Assembly: GCA_038210135.1 (NCBI GenBank)
Contig: JBBQWZ010000017.1
Coordinates: forward strand, 1-64,000
Length of the DNA: 64,000 nt
Origin: JBBQWZ01 sp038210135
GTDB taxonomy: Bacteria; Acidobacteriota; Terriglobia; Bryobacterales; Bryobacteraceae
Direction of reading: 5' to 3'
The position numbers and the translations under genes are program-made. Below are positions 25,135 to 32,834 of the stretch, piece after piece. Within the stretch, counting starts at the first letter, position 1. The number at the start of each line of letters is the position of its first letter. Under the pieces are notes generated by a model that saw only the letters and a program-made list of their open reading frames with translations, was not told the origin of the DNA and ran no database searches.

Positions 25135-25656
25135 CTATTTCTTGGCGCCGTTGATCAGCGAGTCGAGTTCCTTGACGATGGCTCCGCTTTCGAGCATCTT
25201 GCTCTTGTCTTCCCAGGACCAATCGCGAACGATGTTGCCGTTGGGATCGATGACAAAGAGGTGGGGGGTGTCGTAGGAAGGCTTTTGGGGCGTCAGTCGG
25301 AAGTACGTGCGGGTCATCTGACCCTGGTCGAAGACGACGGGCGAAGTTACCTTGTGGTCGTTGATGTACTTCCGAACGGTGTCCTGATTTTCGGGCGGTG
25401 CGATGACGACATAGATCATCTGCATTTTGCCGGCGTACTTAGCTTTGAGAGGTTCGAGAGTCTTGGTGAGCTGCGAGCAGTGCGGGCACTCGGTCTTCAT
25501 GAAGTCGATGAGGAGCCATTTGCCGCGGAAGTCGAGGACGTCGTAATCCTTCAGGTTCGAATCGGGCAGGGTGAAGCTGGGGGCACGGCGGTTCGAGAGT
25601 TCGTTGGCGCCGAGGCACAGGGCCAGGGCGGCGAAGAAAAGGGCTGTCAGTCGCAT
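25135..25656 (-). CDS. Exported thioredoxin-like (TlpA/redoxin-type) protein
   Basis: A 173-residue protein with a signal peptide (LTALFFAALALCLGANE) and a thioredoxin fold. It has RAPSFTLPDSN (redoxin-type entry), an active site CPHC within FMKTECPHCSQ, and the cis-Pro-region segment YDTPHLFVIDPNG. Proteins of this type are periplasmic thiol reductases or resupply electrons to cytochrome assembly. The ATG at 25656 starts the signal peptide; a longer upstream reading is unlikely. It is followed 10 bases later by the ankyrin-repeat gene. Confidence 0.82.
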   Translation of the reverse strand: MRLTALFFAALALCLGANELSNRRAPSFTLPDSNLKDYDVLDFRGKWLLIDFMKTECPHCSQLTKTLEPLKAKYAGKMQMIYVVIAPPENQDTVRKYINDHKVTSPVVFDQGQMTRTYFRLTPQKPSYDTPHLFVIDPNGNIVRDWSWEDKSKMLESGAIVKELDSLINGAKK

Positions 25657-25764
25657 TTCTTTCAAGGTATCAGCTTCGTGAGGATGGCTTGTTGCGTGGC
25701 GGTATTCCGGTTCACCGCTCATGGAAATCGGCGCTGACTTCGTTCGCGGTTCTGACGGAGGCGA

Positions 25765-25795
25765 GTCCCGTCGCTCATGCTCCGGGTCAAGCCGC
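25765..25795. repeat. Dispersed 32-bp intergenic element, copy 2
   Basis: Near-identical to 10640-10671 and 32746-32776, with a one-base deletion and one transition. It ends just at the 3' end of the GT-C-like membrane protein gene. Confidence 0.65.
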
Positions 25796-25796
25796 G

Positions 25797-27503
25797 CTAC
25801 GGGGTTGCGAAAACTTTGGGGGCTAGGGGGGAGGCGGCGAAGGCTTTCCAGTTGGACGGTTGCTGGGTCGCGATGAGGGTGATTTGGTGGCCGGCGATTT
25901 CGATGGGGATGTTATCGCGGTGGAGTTGGCCGTTTCGTTCTTCGACCAGGGTGATGACGTGCTCGACGGGAGTCGCGAGGTCGCGCGCGGAACTGCTTTC
26001 CACGTCGGCCTTCGTCCAGTGCAATTTGCCATCGGCCTGCGGGGCTAGGAAGTTCTTCCATTGATCGCTGTAGACGATGAAGATCCAGGGGCCTTTTTTG
26101 TTGTCATATAGCTGGCGCAGGCTGATCTCGACGCCGTGCGGCTGCGAGTTGATGGAGGGCATGCGCGGCGTCTTGAGAAATGGCGGCTCGCCAGCCCACT
26201 GGCGATGGAGGATCAGCAGGGTGTCCGGCGTGGCGTCCGGGGTGAGGGTCCGGATTTGCTCAAGCACGCTGCGATCGTGAGCCCATTCCTTGGCGTAGTC
26301 ATCCTGAATGACGAACGAGTACAGGGTCAGCACGATGAGCACACCGAGGGAACTATTCGTGAAGGTGCGGCGCCAATACTTTCCGCTTGCAAGCGATCGC
26401 AGCGCGAAGAGGAGTCCGGCGACAAAGAGGCTGCTGCCGAAAATTGCTGCGAGTGAAAAGCGGGTGTCGCGGCCAGTGATCGGGAAGGCTTGCGCGCCGG
26501 TGAAGGCGGATACGGCGAATCCGAGCAGGAGCATCAATAGTCCTGGGAGGGCAGCCCGGCGAATCCACCACACAGCGCGTTTGATCGAGCCGGCCGTTTG
26601 GCGACGAGTTCCGCCAAAGGACAACGATCGGAAGAGCGTGATCGAGACAAAGGCGATGAGGCCGAGCGTCCAGAGAACGGATTCGGTGGCTGCGTCGCGG
26701 CGGGCAACGATGGCCGCGTAGGCGTAGGTGATGAAGGAGTGGGCGGTCCACGAAAGAGCGAAGGCGGCGGCGTTCCAGGCGGTGGCTAATAAGGATGGCG
26801 AGTTGAGGGAGGACGATAAGCGGGCTTCGCTCAAGAGGCGGCGCAGGATCAGGTAGACGAGCAGGATCGCGCCGCAAGTCGCGAGGTGCAATGCGAGGCT
26901 GATCCAGGTCTTTCGCCCGCGGCGGAATACGGGTGCGGCGAGGAAGACGAAGAAGAAGGGTTCGTAGATCAGCAGCGCCATGGAGGCGAACAGGTAGGAC
27001 CACGCAAACTGGCGCGCGCGGGCGTAGATCAGGATGGCGAGGAAGAGACAGATGAAGCCTGGAGCGGACCATAGCGTTCCGTCGAGGTGCTGGCGAATGG
27101 TGGTGAGCGGCGAGACCGCGAACAGGGCCGCGGTTATGGACGCGAACAGCGTCGAGTAGCGGAGTTTAAGCACGTGATAGGCGAGTACGACGCTGAGGGC
27201 GTAGAGTATCGCCGCGATCGCGTAGAGCAGTCCGATACTCTCGAAGACGGCTCCGAGATAGGCGAAGACGTAGAGGCAAACTTCTTGAAGAGGGCGTCCG
27301 ACGTAGAAGTTCCGGACGGAATGGAGCAGGGCCGTGAACCAGCCGGCGGCGGGCGTTCCCCAGGCTCCGGCCATGTAATACCAGTCGTCTTCGTAGAAGC
27401 CGAAGCGGCGCAGGTAGGCGAAATTCGCGAGGATGGCGAAGATCGCGAGGGGCACAACGGCGTGTCCATGTTCGAGCCGGTAGCGCCGAAGGGCTTGGAG
27501 CAT
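25797..27503 (-). CDS. Polytopic membrane protein, GT-C glycosyltransferase-like
   Basis: A 568-residue protein with about ten to twelve transmembrane helices followed by a soluble C-terminal region of roughly 140 residues. The first extracytoplasmic loop carries acidic residues (FGFYEDDWYYM), and the overall layout matches GT-C fold enzymes that use lipid-linked sugars. No specific family (PMT, ArnT, oligosaccharyltransferase) can be named with confidence. The gene is followed, in transcription order, by a dispersed repeat and the thioredoxin-like gene. It starts 15 bases after the end of the small membrane protein gene, suggesting co-transcription. Confidence 0.65.
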   Translation of the reverse strand: MLQALRRYRLEHGHAVVPLAIFAILANFAYLRRFGFYEDDWYYMAGAWGTPAAGWFTALLHSVRNFYVGRPLQEVCLYVFAYLGAVFESIGLLYAIAAILYALSVVLAYHVLKLRYSTLFASITAALFAVSPLTTIRQHLDGTLWSAPGFICLFLAILIYARARQFAWSYLFASMALLIYEPFFFVFLAAPVFRRGRKTWISLALHLATCGAILLVYLILRRLLSEARLSSSLNSPSLLATAWNAAAFALSWTAHSFITYAYAAIVARRDAATESVLWTLGLIAFVSITLFRSLSFGGTRRQTAGSIKRAVWWIRRAALPGLLMLLLGFAVSAFTGAQAFPITGRDTRFSLAAIFGSSLFVAGLLFALRSLASGKYWRRTFTNSSLGVLIVLTLYSFVIQDDYAKEWAHDRSVLEQIRTLTPDATPDTLLILHRQWAGEPPFLKTPRMPSINSQPHGVEISLRQLYDNKKGPWIFIVYSDQWKNFLAPQADGKLHWTKADVESSSARDLATPVEHVITLVEERNGQLHRDNIPIEIAGHQITLIATQQPSNWKAFAASPLAPKVFATP

Positions 27504-27518
27504 AGGAACGGAAGAAGC

Positions 27519-27908
27519 CTACGCTTCGTTTTCGCGCATCAGGGAGGCGAAGGCCAGCAAGCAGCCCGGCACGATGAAGGTGAGGTAGATGGGCTCGAAG
27601 TTGGCAGTGACGAAGGCCCAGATTCCGACGGCGACGTAGGCCACCGAGATGATGGCGGCCGGAAGCAACGTGACCGGCTCGCCGCGCAACCGCTTGAGGA
27701 ACAGCGTCATCCCGATCAGGCCGAAGGTGAGCATGGCGAGTCCGCCGAATTGCCAGGTGATGTTCAGGCCGATGAGCAGGTCCGGCGGAATCGTGGTGGC
27801 GTTCAGCCTGGTTTCGATAGCGGGCCAACCGAGGAAAGAATGCGCGCCGCTGCTGAGTGCAATAAGGACGGACGCGAGCATTCCGACATAGTTCCTGATG
27901 CGGTTCAT
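27519..27908 (-). CDS. Small integral membrane protein of unknown function
   Basis: A 129-residue protein with four predicted transmembrane helices (about 9-25, 44-66, 80-100 and 103-122) and a short acidic C-terminus (RENEA). I do not recognise its family. Its start overlaps the stop of dcd by four bases (ATGA-type junction), so it is translationally coupled to dcd. It runs on toward the GT-C-like gene. Confidence 0.65.
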   Translation of the reverse strand: MNRIRNYVGMLASVLIALSSGAHSFLGWPAIETRLNATTIPPDLLIGLNITWQFGGLAMLTFGLIGMTLFLKRLRGEPVTLLPAAIISVAYVAVGIWAFVTANFEPIYLTFIVPGCLLAFASLMRENEA

Positions 27909-28492
27909 CGCGGTTTTTCGTCCTTACTGACTTCGCTCGACAGTTTGCTGGCCAGGGGCTTGGTTTGCCCGGCGTACTTGTTGCCCGGCTTCAAGCGATA
28001 GGGAACGGACACTTTGGAGGTTAGTTGCTCGAAGGTGAACGAGCAGATTCGCATTCCAGGGTAGAGGGCTACGGGCATGCGGCCGAGGTTGCTGAGTTCG
28101 AGAGTGGCTTGGCCGGTCCAACCGGGATCGAAGAGGCCGGCGGTTCCGTGGACGATGATGCCGATGCGGCCGAGGCTGGAGCGTCCTTCGAGGCGGCCGA
28201 GGACGTCGTCATCGAGCTCGAGCTTTTCCTCGGTAATGGCAAGGACAAATTCGTGAGGCTGCAGGATAAAGGGCTCGCCGTCGGCGACTGTCACCTCGCT
28301 CATCAGGTCTTGGATGGCGACTTTTTGGCGGAGGTCGATGAAGGCGTGGCGGCTGTGTTCGAAGATGTTGAAGGTGTTGCCGAGGCGGAAATCGACCGAG
28401 CAGCTGCCGAACTGTTCAGGCGGAAGGTCGGGCGTAATGCGAATCTTGCCCTCCGCGATGTAGCGCTTGATATCGACGTCCGAAAGAACCAT
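27905..28492 (-). CDS. dcd: dCTP deaminase
   Basis: Converts dCTP to dUTP, the first step toward dUMP and thymidylate. The 195-residue protein has the family fold with GSCSVDFRLGN, the substrate-binding EGRSSLGRIG and the catalytic segment HGTAGLFDPGWTGQATLEL with the catalytic Glu. Some homologues are bifunctional (deaminase plus dUTPase); this cannot be settled by eye. The ATG at 28492 begins MVLSDVDIKRYI, the usual start. It overlaps the next gene by four bases. The aminotransferase gene is divergent, 73 bases away. Confidence 0.92.
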   Translation of the reverse strand: MVLSDVDIKRYIAEGKIRITPDLPPEQFGSCSVDFRLGNTFNIFEHSRHAFIDLRQKVAIQDLMSEVTVADGEPFILQPHEFVLAITEEKLELDDDVLGRLEGRSSLGRIGIIVHGTAGLFDPGWTGQATLELSNLGRMPVALYPGMRICSFTFEQLTSKVSVPYRLKPGNKYAGQTKPLASKLSSEVSKDEKPR

Positions 28493-28565
28493 AAGAGGGA
28501 ATGGTAGCAGGGCACTCGAGATGTCAGGCCGCATTCCAGGAGCCCTACGCTAGACTGGTGAATTC

Positions 28566-29753
28566 ATGCCCGCAGTCTTAGCACCCTCAGCCCTAGCCGT
28601 CCCCCCTTCCCGCATCCGCGAACTGGCCGAAATCGCGATGGGGATGGACGGCGTCCTGAAATTATATTTCGGCGAGTCGAACGTCCCGACGCCAGACTTC
28701 ATCAAGCGCGCGGCGCAGAAGGCGATGGCGGACGGCTTTACGTTCTACACGGAGAACGCGGGCCTTCCTTCGCTCCGGAGGGGGCTCGCACGCTACTACG
28801 AAGAGCGCCACAAGGTGACGCTCGATCCAACCTCCGAGATTGTGGTTACGGCCTCGGGCGTACAGGCGCTGAACGTCGGAATTCGTTGCGTGTTGGATCC
28901 GGGTGACGAAGCCATCGTGCTGACTCCGGCATGGCCGAATGGAAGCGCGATTATTCAGATGGCGAATGCGGTGGTGAAGCAGGTTCCGCATGTGTTGCAG
29001 GGCGACCGCTACACGATCGATTACGGGGCGCTCGAAGCGGCGGTGACGCCGAAGACGAAGCTGCTGATTTACACGTCGCCCTCGAATCCTTTGGGCTGGG
29101 TGGCGACTTCCGAGGATCAGGCCAAGCTGCTGGAGTTCACGCGGCGGCATGGAATCTGGCTGCTGGCGGATGAGGTGTACGAGCGGCTGGTGTATCCGGA
29201 TCCGGCTCCACCGGCGAAGTCGGCGCCGGTGGTGCCCAGCATTCTGACGAAGGCGACGCGCGAAGATGCGGTGATGGTGGTGCAGTCATTCTCGAAATCG
29301 TGGTGCATGACCGGATGGCGAGTCGGCTGGCTGGTGGCCCGCAAGGATCTGGCGGCGCGGGCGACGCAGTTGAATGAGTTCATCATTTCGCATGCACCTA
29401 GCTTTGGGCAAAAAGCCGGAGAGACCGCGTTGCTGTGGGGTGAGGACACGGTCGCGGAGATGCTGGCAAGCATGCGAGTCAATCGCGACTTTTGCCTGGC
29501 TGCTTTGCGGAAAGTTCCGGGCGTGACGGTGCCGAAACCGGAGGGCGCGTTCTATTTGTTTCCCAAGATTGAGGGCGTCACGGATTCGTTCGACTTCTGC
29601 AAGAAGATTTTGATGGAGACGCGGGTGGGGCTGGCTCCGGGAGTTGCGTTTGGAGAAGGTGGAGAAGGCTCGATCCGAATCTGCTATGCGGCGGAGTTGC
29701 CGATTCTTCAGGAAGCGATGAGCCGGCTGACTTTGTTTTTGAAGTCGCGGTAG
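28566..29753 (+). CDS. Class I/II pyridoxal-phosphate aminotransferase
   Basis: A 395-residue fold-type I aminotransferase. The PLP-binding Lys is K244 in SFSKSWCMTGWRVGW, preceded by YTSPSNPLGWV and LLADEVYERL (Asp and Tyr ligands). The overall sequence resembles aspartate/aromatic-type aminotransferases of the AspC/YfdZ branch, but the amino-acid substrate is not evident. The ATG at 28566 gives a normal N-terminus. It stands alone; a tandem hairpin array begins 17 bases after its stop. Confidence 0.85.
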   Translation: MPAVLAPSALAVPPSRIRELAEIAMGMDGVLKLYFGESNVPTPDFIKRAAQKAMADGFTFYTENAGLPSLRRGLARYYEERHKVTLDPTSEIVVTASGVQALNVGIRCVLDPGDEAIVLTPAWPNGSAIIQMANAVVKQVPHVLQGDRYTIDYGALEAAVTPKTKLLIYTSPSNPLGWVATSEDQAKLLEFTRRHGIWLLADEVYERLVYPDPAPPAKSAPVVPSILTKATREDAVMVVQSFSKSWCMTGWRVGWLVARKDLAARATQLNEFIISHAPSFGQKAGETALLWGEDTVAEMLASMRVNRDFCLAALRKVPGVTVPKPEGAFYLFPKIEGVTDSFDFCKKILMETRVGLAPGVAFGEGGEGSIRICYAAELPILQEAMSRLTLFLKSR

Positions 29754-29769
29754 AGGTGATGGGAAAGCG

Positions 29770-29939
29770 CACAGGCCGGAGGCTGTGGCCACCTACATGC
29801 ATAGGCCGGAGGCCTATGCCACCTATATGCACAGGCCGGAGGCCTATGCCACCTACACAGGCCGTGGGCCTATGCCACCTACACAGGCCGTGGGCCTAGG
29901 CCACTTACATGCACAGGCCGGAGGCCTATGCCACTTAGG
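29770..29939. repeat. Tandem array of six hairpin-forming units of 26-30 bp
   Basis: Six units follow the pattern CACAGGCCGGAGGCCTATGCCACCTACATG with small changes. Each has an inverted core AGGCC-N3-GGCCT that extends to ATAGGCC/GGCCTAT or CACAG/CTGTG. In units 1 and 2 both arms change together so pairing is kept. The last unit runs into the stop codon of the YkgJ-type gene at 29935. It is not a CRISPR: there are no unique spacers. Confidence 0.9.
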
Positions 29940-30351
29940 TTTTTCGGTACTGCGTGGGATACGCGGTACGCATTTCGTGGGCGGTTTCTACGGCGTCTCC
30001 GATTTGGATGAGCGGGCCTTTGCCGATTCCGGGGCAACTCTTCGCGGTGCTATGCCAAGCTTGGCGGGTCTCGACGATTTCCGGCCAGTAGGGAAACAGG
30101 CGGCACTGCGTGGGCTTGTCGGGGTGCAACTCGCAGCCGCCGCCTTGGAGGAAGTGGCATTGCGATCCGCGCGGCTTGCGGAGGCGTAACAGATGACGCG
30201 TGCGATAGACGTATTTCTTCTCGAACGCGGGCGCGGTCATCCCGACGTGACGGGCTGCGTTGTTGAGGTCGGCTTCGGTCAAATAGACGTAGCCATCCAC
30301 CTCACAGCAGTTGGTGCAGCCTTTCTGGCACTCGAAACGGAACTCATGCAC
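29935..30351 (-). CDS. YkgJ-family cysteine-cluster protein
   Basis: A 138-residue protein with the CxxxCxxCC signature (CQKGCTNCC) near the N-terminus, then further cysteines in SQCHFL, GGCELH, TQCRLFPYWP and KSCPGIG. This is the UPF0153/YkgJ family, presumed to bind iron-sulfur or zinc; its role is unknown. Its stop codon is inside the last unit of the hairpin array. It is divergent from the cupin gene, 26 bases away. Confidence 0.82.
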   Translation of the reverse strand: MHEFRFECQKGCTNCCEVDGYVYLTEADLNNAARHVGMTAPAFEKKYVYRTRHLLRLRKPRGSQCHFLQGGGCELHPDKPTQCRLFPYWPEIVETRQAWHSTAKSCPGIGKGPLIQIGDAVETAHEMRTAYPTQYRKT

Positions 30352-30377
30352 GCCTCATGCTACCATTCCGGTTAAAT

Positions 30378-30725
30378 ATGAAGACCTACAGCTGGAACGA
30401 CATGGCCGCGGAGCAATTGAACCCGCTGGTGGCGCGGAAGGCCATTCATGGGACCACGGTTACGATCGGCCGTTTTGAGCTCAAAAAAGGCTGCGTGGTT
30501 CCGACGCACAGCCACGTGAACGAGCAGCTTTCGACGATTGAAACCGGCTGCCTGAAGTTCATGTTTGGCAGCGAGGAAGTCTATGTGCGCGCGGGCGAAA
30601 CGCTGGTGATTCCGCCCAACGTTCCACACAGCGCCGAAGCCATGGAAGATACGACGGCGACCGATGTGTTCGCTCCGCTGCGCCAGGATTGGATCGACGG
30701 CACCGACGCGTACTTGCGTAAATAG
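30378..30725 (+). CDS. Single-domain cupin protein
   Basis: A 115-residue small cupin. Metal-binding motif 1 is HSHVNEQLSTIETG (H-x-H-x3-E), and motif 2 region is VIPPNVPHSAEA. Small stand-alone cupins of this type are usually metal-dependent binding proteins or dioxygenases of unknown substrate. The ATG at 30378 (MKTYSWNDM) is the natural start; another in-frame ATG at 30357 would add seven residues overlapping the divergent gene's leader. It converges with the dienelactone-hydrolase gene with a 3-base gap. Confidence 0.8.
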   Translation: MKTYSWNDMAAEQLNPLVARKAIHGTTVTIGRFELKKGCVVPTHSHVNEQLSTIETGCLKFMFGSEEVYVRAGETLVIPPNVPHSAEAMEDTTATDVFAPLRQDWIDGTDAYLRK

Positions 30726-30728
30726 AGC

Positions 30729-31568
30729 TTAGCGCAGCAGGTGTTTCGCGAAGAACTCTTCGGCGCGTTTCTCGGACGCGCGTGTCGCGTGGGCGTTGGC
30801 GGGAACTTCCTGTTTCGACTTGCTGGGGTCGTCGAAATTATGGGCGGCTCCGGCGAATTCGATCAGGTGGATGTCGCCGCCCGCGTCCTTCACTTTTTTC
30901 TCCCACTTCATACAGCGTTCAGGCGAGACCTCTTCGTCGGCTGACCCGAGGAACATCTGGATCGGCGCGTAGTTGCGGTAGGACTTCTGAATCGCCTCCA
31001 TACCGCATCCCGGATAGAAGGCCAGGGCGGCGCGGAAGCCGCTGTCCGGCGTGGGATTCGAAATGCCCGGCGCGCGGCTGGACATGGTGACGAGAACCGT
31101 CATTCCGCCGTTCGACCAGCCTTGCACGCCTATGCGATCCGGCTGGATGTCGCGGCGCTTGCGCAAGAAAGCCAAAGCTCCGTAGGCGTCGAGGGGGCGA
31201 ACGGTCTGCTCGCTGACTTCCGAAGGGCGGTCTTCATAGCTGCCCTTGCCGAAGCCTTTCGTGAAGCCGCGCGAGCCGAAGCTGTCCACCATCAGGGCAA
31301 CGTAGCCGCGCTCGGCCCAGAATTCTCCCCAGAATTTGTGGCGCTTCGATAGCGTTTCGGCGGTGTAGCGGCCGTTGGCGAGCGAGGAATAAGCTCCGGC
31401 GCGGCCGTGGAGCATGACGACGGCGGGGAAGGGTCCGCGTCCGGCGGGCTTAAAGATGTAGCCGTCCAGTGTGGTTTGGTTGTCCGCGCTGAGGAACTGG
31501 ACTTTGTCGGCGGCGCGAGCCGCAAAGGGAATGATTCCGAGGAAAACGCCAAGAAGAAGCAGCCGCAT
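30729..31568 (-). CDS. Exported dienelactone hydrolase-family protein
   Basis: A 279-residue alpha/beta hydrolase with a signal peptide (LLLGVFLGIIPFAARA). The nucleophile elbow is GWSNGG (Ser in place of the Cys of classical dienelactone hydrolase), and the catalytic His is in AGAAHNFDDPS near the C-terminus. The fold and length match the DLH family, often carboxylesterases. The export signal suggests a periplasmic esterase. The ATG at 31568 was chosen because it opens the signal peptide; upstream in-frame sequence is not typical of protein. Confidence 0.82.
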   Translation of the reverse strand: MRLLLLGVFLGIIPFAARAADKVQFLSADNQTTLDGYIFKPAGRGPFPAVVMLHGRAGAYSSLANGRYTAETLSKRHKFWGEFWAERGYVALMVDSFGSRGFTKGFGKGSYEDRPSEVSEQTVRPLDAYGALAFLRKRRDIQPDRIGVQGWSNGGMTVLVTMSSRAPGISNPTPDSGFRAALAFYPGCGMEAIQKSYRNYAPIQMFLGSADEEVSPERCMKWEKKVKDAGGDIHLIEFAGAAHNFDDPSKSKQEVPANAHATRASEKRAEEFFAKHLLR

Positions 31569-31658
31569 TTTTATAGTATGCCTTGGCAATCCGAATTTTG
31601 CGTCAAGAACCGCTACTTTGCCGCCTCGTGCGGCATCCTTTTCTGAGAGGGATTTGAA

Positions 31659-32300
31659 ATGAACATTTGCATCATCGGGTCGGGAAACGTGGGCGGAACG
31701 CTGGGAACGCGGTTCGCCAAAGAGGGCGGGCACAAGGTAATCTTTGGCGCGCGGAATCCAGATTCCAACGAATTGAAGCAGCTGCTTGCGGATGCGGGTC
31801 CAAATGCGAGCGCGGCATCCGTCGTGGACGCGGCGAAGGCGAGCGACGTGATCCTCCTGGCGACTCCGTGGAGCGCGGCGAAGGATGCGATCCAAAGTGC
31901 GGGGGATCTGGCGGGGAAGATCGTGATCGACGCCACGAATCCGCTATTGCCGGATCTGAGCGGGCTCGAAGTTGGACGCGACTCGTCGGCCGGAGAGCTG
32001 GTAGCGCAGTGGGCCACGGGCGCGAAAGTGGTGAAGGCCTTCAACACGGTTGGCAGTAACGTGATGGGCGATACCAAATTCGTGAGCGGGCGGGTCGCGA
32101 TGTTTTATTGCGGAGACGATGCTAGCGCGAAGAAGGTGGCGGCGGGCCTCGCGAGTGAGCTCGGCTTCGATGCGCTCGATGCGGGTCCGCTGACGCAGTG
32201 CCGAGTGCTCGAACCGTTCGCTTTGCTGTGGATATCGCTGGCGTTCAAGGCGGGCTTCGGGCGAGAGATCGCTTTTCAATTCATGCGGCGCGGAGCGTAA
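31659..32300 (+). CDS. F420-dependent NADP reductase-family (NPD) oxidoreductase
   Basis: A 213-residue Rossmann-fold protein opening with IIGSGNVGGTLGTRFA, the dinucleotide-binding glycine motif. Downstream ILLATPWSAA and KVVKAFNTVGS are characteristic of the NADPH-dependent F420 reductase (YpjJ-like, PF03807) family. Outside archaea and actinobacteria these proteins often act on other cofactors or unknown substrates, so no reaction is asserted. It stands alone; the 534 bases after it hold no gene. Confidence 0.8.
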   Translation: MNICIIGSGNVGGTLGTRFAKEGGHKVIFGARNPDSNELKQLLADAGPNASAASVVDAAKASDVILLATPWSAAKDAIQSAGDLAGKIVIDATNPLLPDLSGLEVGRDSSAGELVAQWATGAKVVKAFNTVGSNVMGDTKFVSGRVAMFYCGDDASAKKVAAGLASELGFDALDAGPLTQCRVLEPFALLWISLAFKAGFGREIAFQFMRRGA

Positions 32301-32438
32301 GCGGCCGATTTCGGTGAACGGACCGGATAACGGGGTTGAGTGGCGAGTGGGGGCGGAATTGTGTGAACTCGCGCAAAATTCTTCTGGGACGGAACAAAAC
32401 TTCGGACGTCTGCGTCCGTCTTATTACCAAAGCAGCAA

Positions 32439-32482
32439 GTCTCCGCGCGGAACCCTTTCCCCAACAAATCCCGCGCGGAGAC
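32439..32482. repeat. Perfect 12-bp inverted repeat, 20-base loop
   Basis: GTCTCCGCGCGG (32439-32450) pairs exactly with CCGCGCGGAGAC (32471-32482). No T-run follows on either strand, so it is not an intrinsic terminator. Confidence 0.7.
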
Positions 32483-32745
32483 GACCCTTCGTTCTGTGTC
32501 CAGAATTGTACACCTAAGTCCCGAAACCGAACAAGGGCTTTCTTCATCCCTCCGTCATAATTAGTTCCAGGAAATTCACAGAGTTGGAATTGACGATTCC
32601 TTCGACGTGCTGGAAAGCCATGATTTTCCTGGCCTTATCGTGCGGCTAGCGTGCTGATCCTGGGGCAAGACTGAAGATCCACCAGATGCGATTCATGGTA
32701 GACGTCGCCTTCTGAATTTCCACTGGCGCAGGCTGAAGGTTGGCG

Positions 32746-32776
32746 GTCCCGTCGCTCACGCTCCGGGTTCAATCCG
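32746..32776. repeat. Dispersed 32-bp intergenic element, copy 3
   Basis: Matches 10640-10671 and 25765-25795 over the block GTCCCGTCGCT-ACGCTCCGGGTTCAA. It lies about 60 bases past the end of ilvD, which is read on the other strand. Confidence 0.65.
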
Positions 32777-32834
32777 AGGCGGGGGATTCGGAAGCCGGAC
32801 GTTCGGTCGTCCTATGTGGAACGGGCTTGTTTGG

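Larger units (their letters stand above)
32301..32834. other. Gene-free stretch with a perfect inverted repeat and a dispersed element
   Basis: No credible gene lies here on either strand; short frames lack codon bias and family features. It contains a perfect 12-bp inverted repeat (32439-32450 with 32471-32482, 20-base loop) and copy 3 of the dispersed element at 32746-32776. Base composition is visibly less GC-rich than the flanks. Confidence 0.6.

Noticed and set aside
29770..29939. CRISPR array
   Set aside because: Units are contiguous with no unique spacers and no cas genes; it is a tandem hairpin repeat.
32281..32547. An 88-codon minus-strand frame in the gap after the NADPH reductase-like gene
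   Set aside because: Arg-rich, no codon bias, no ribosome-binding site and no similarity to anything I recognise.
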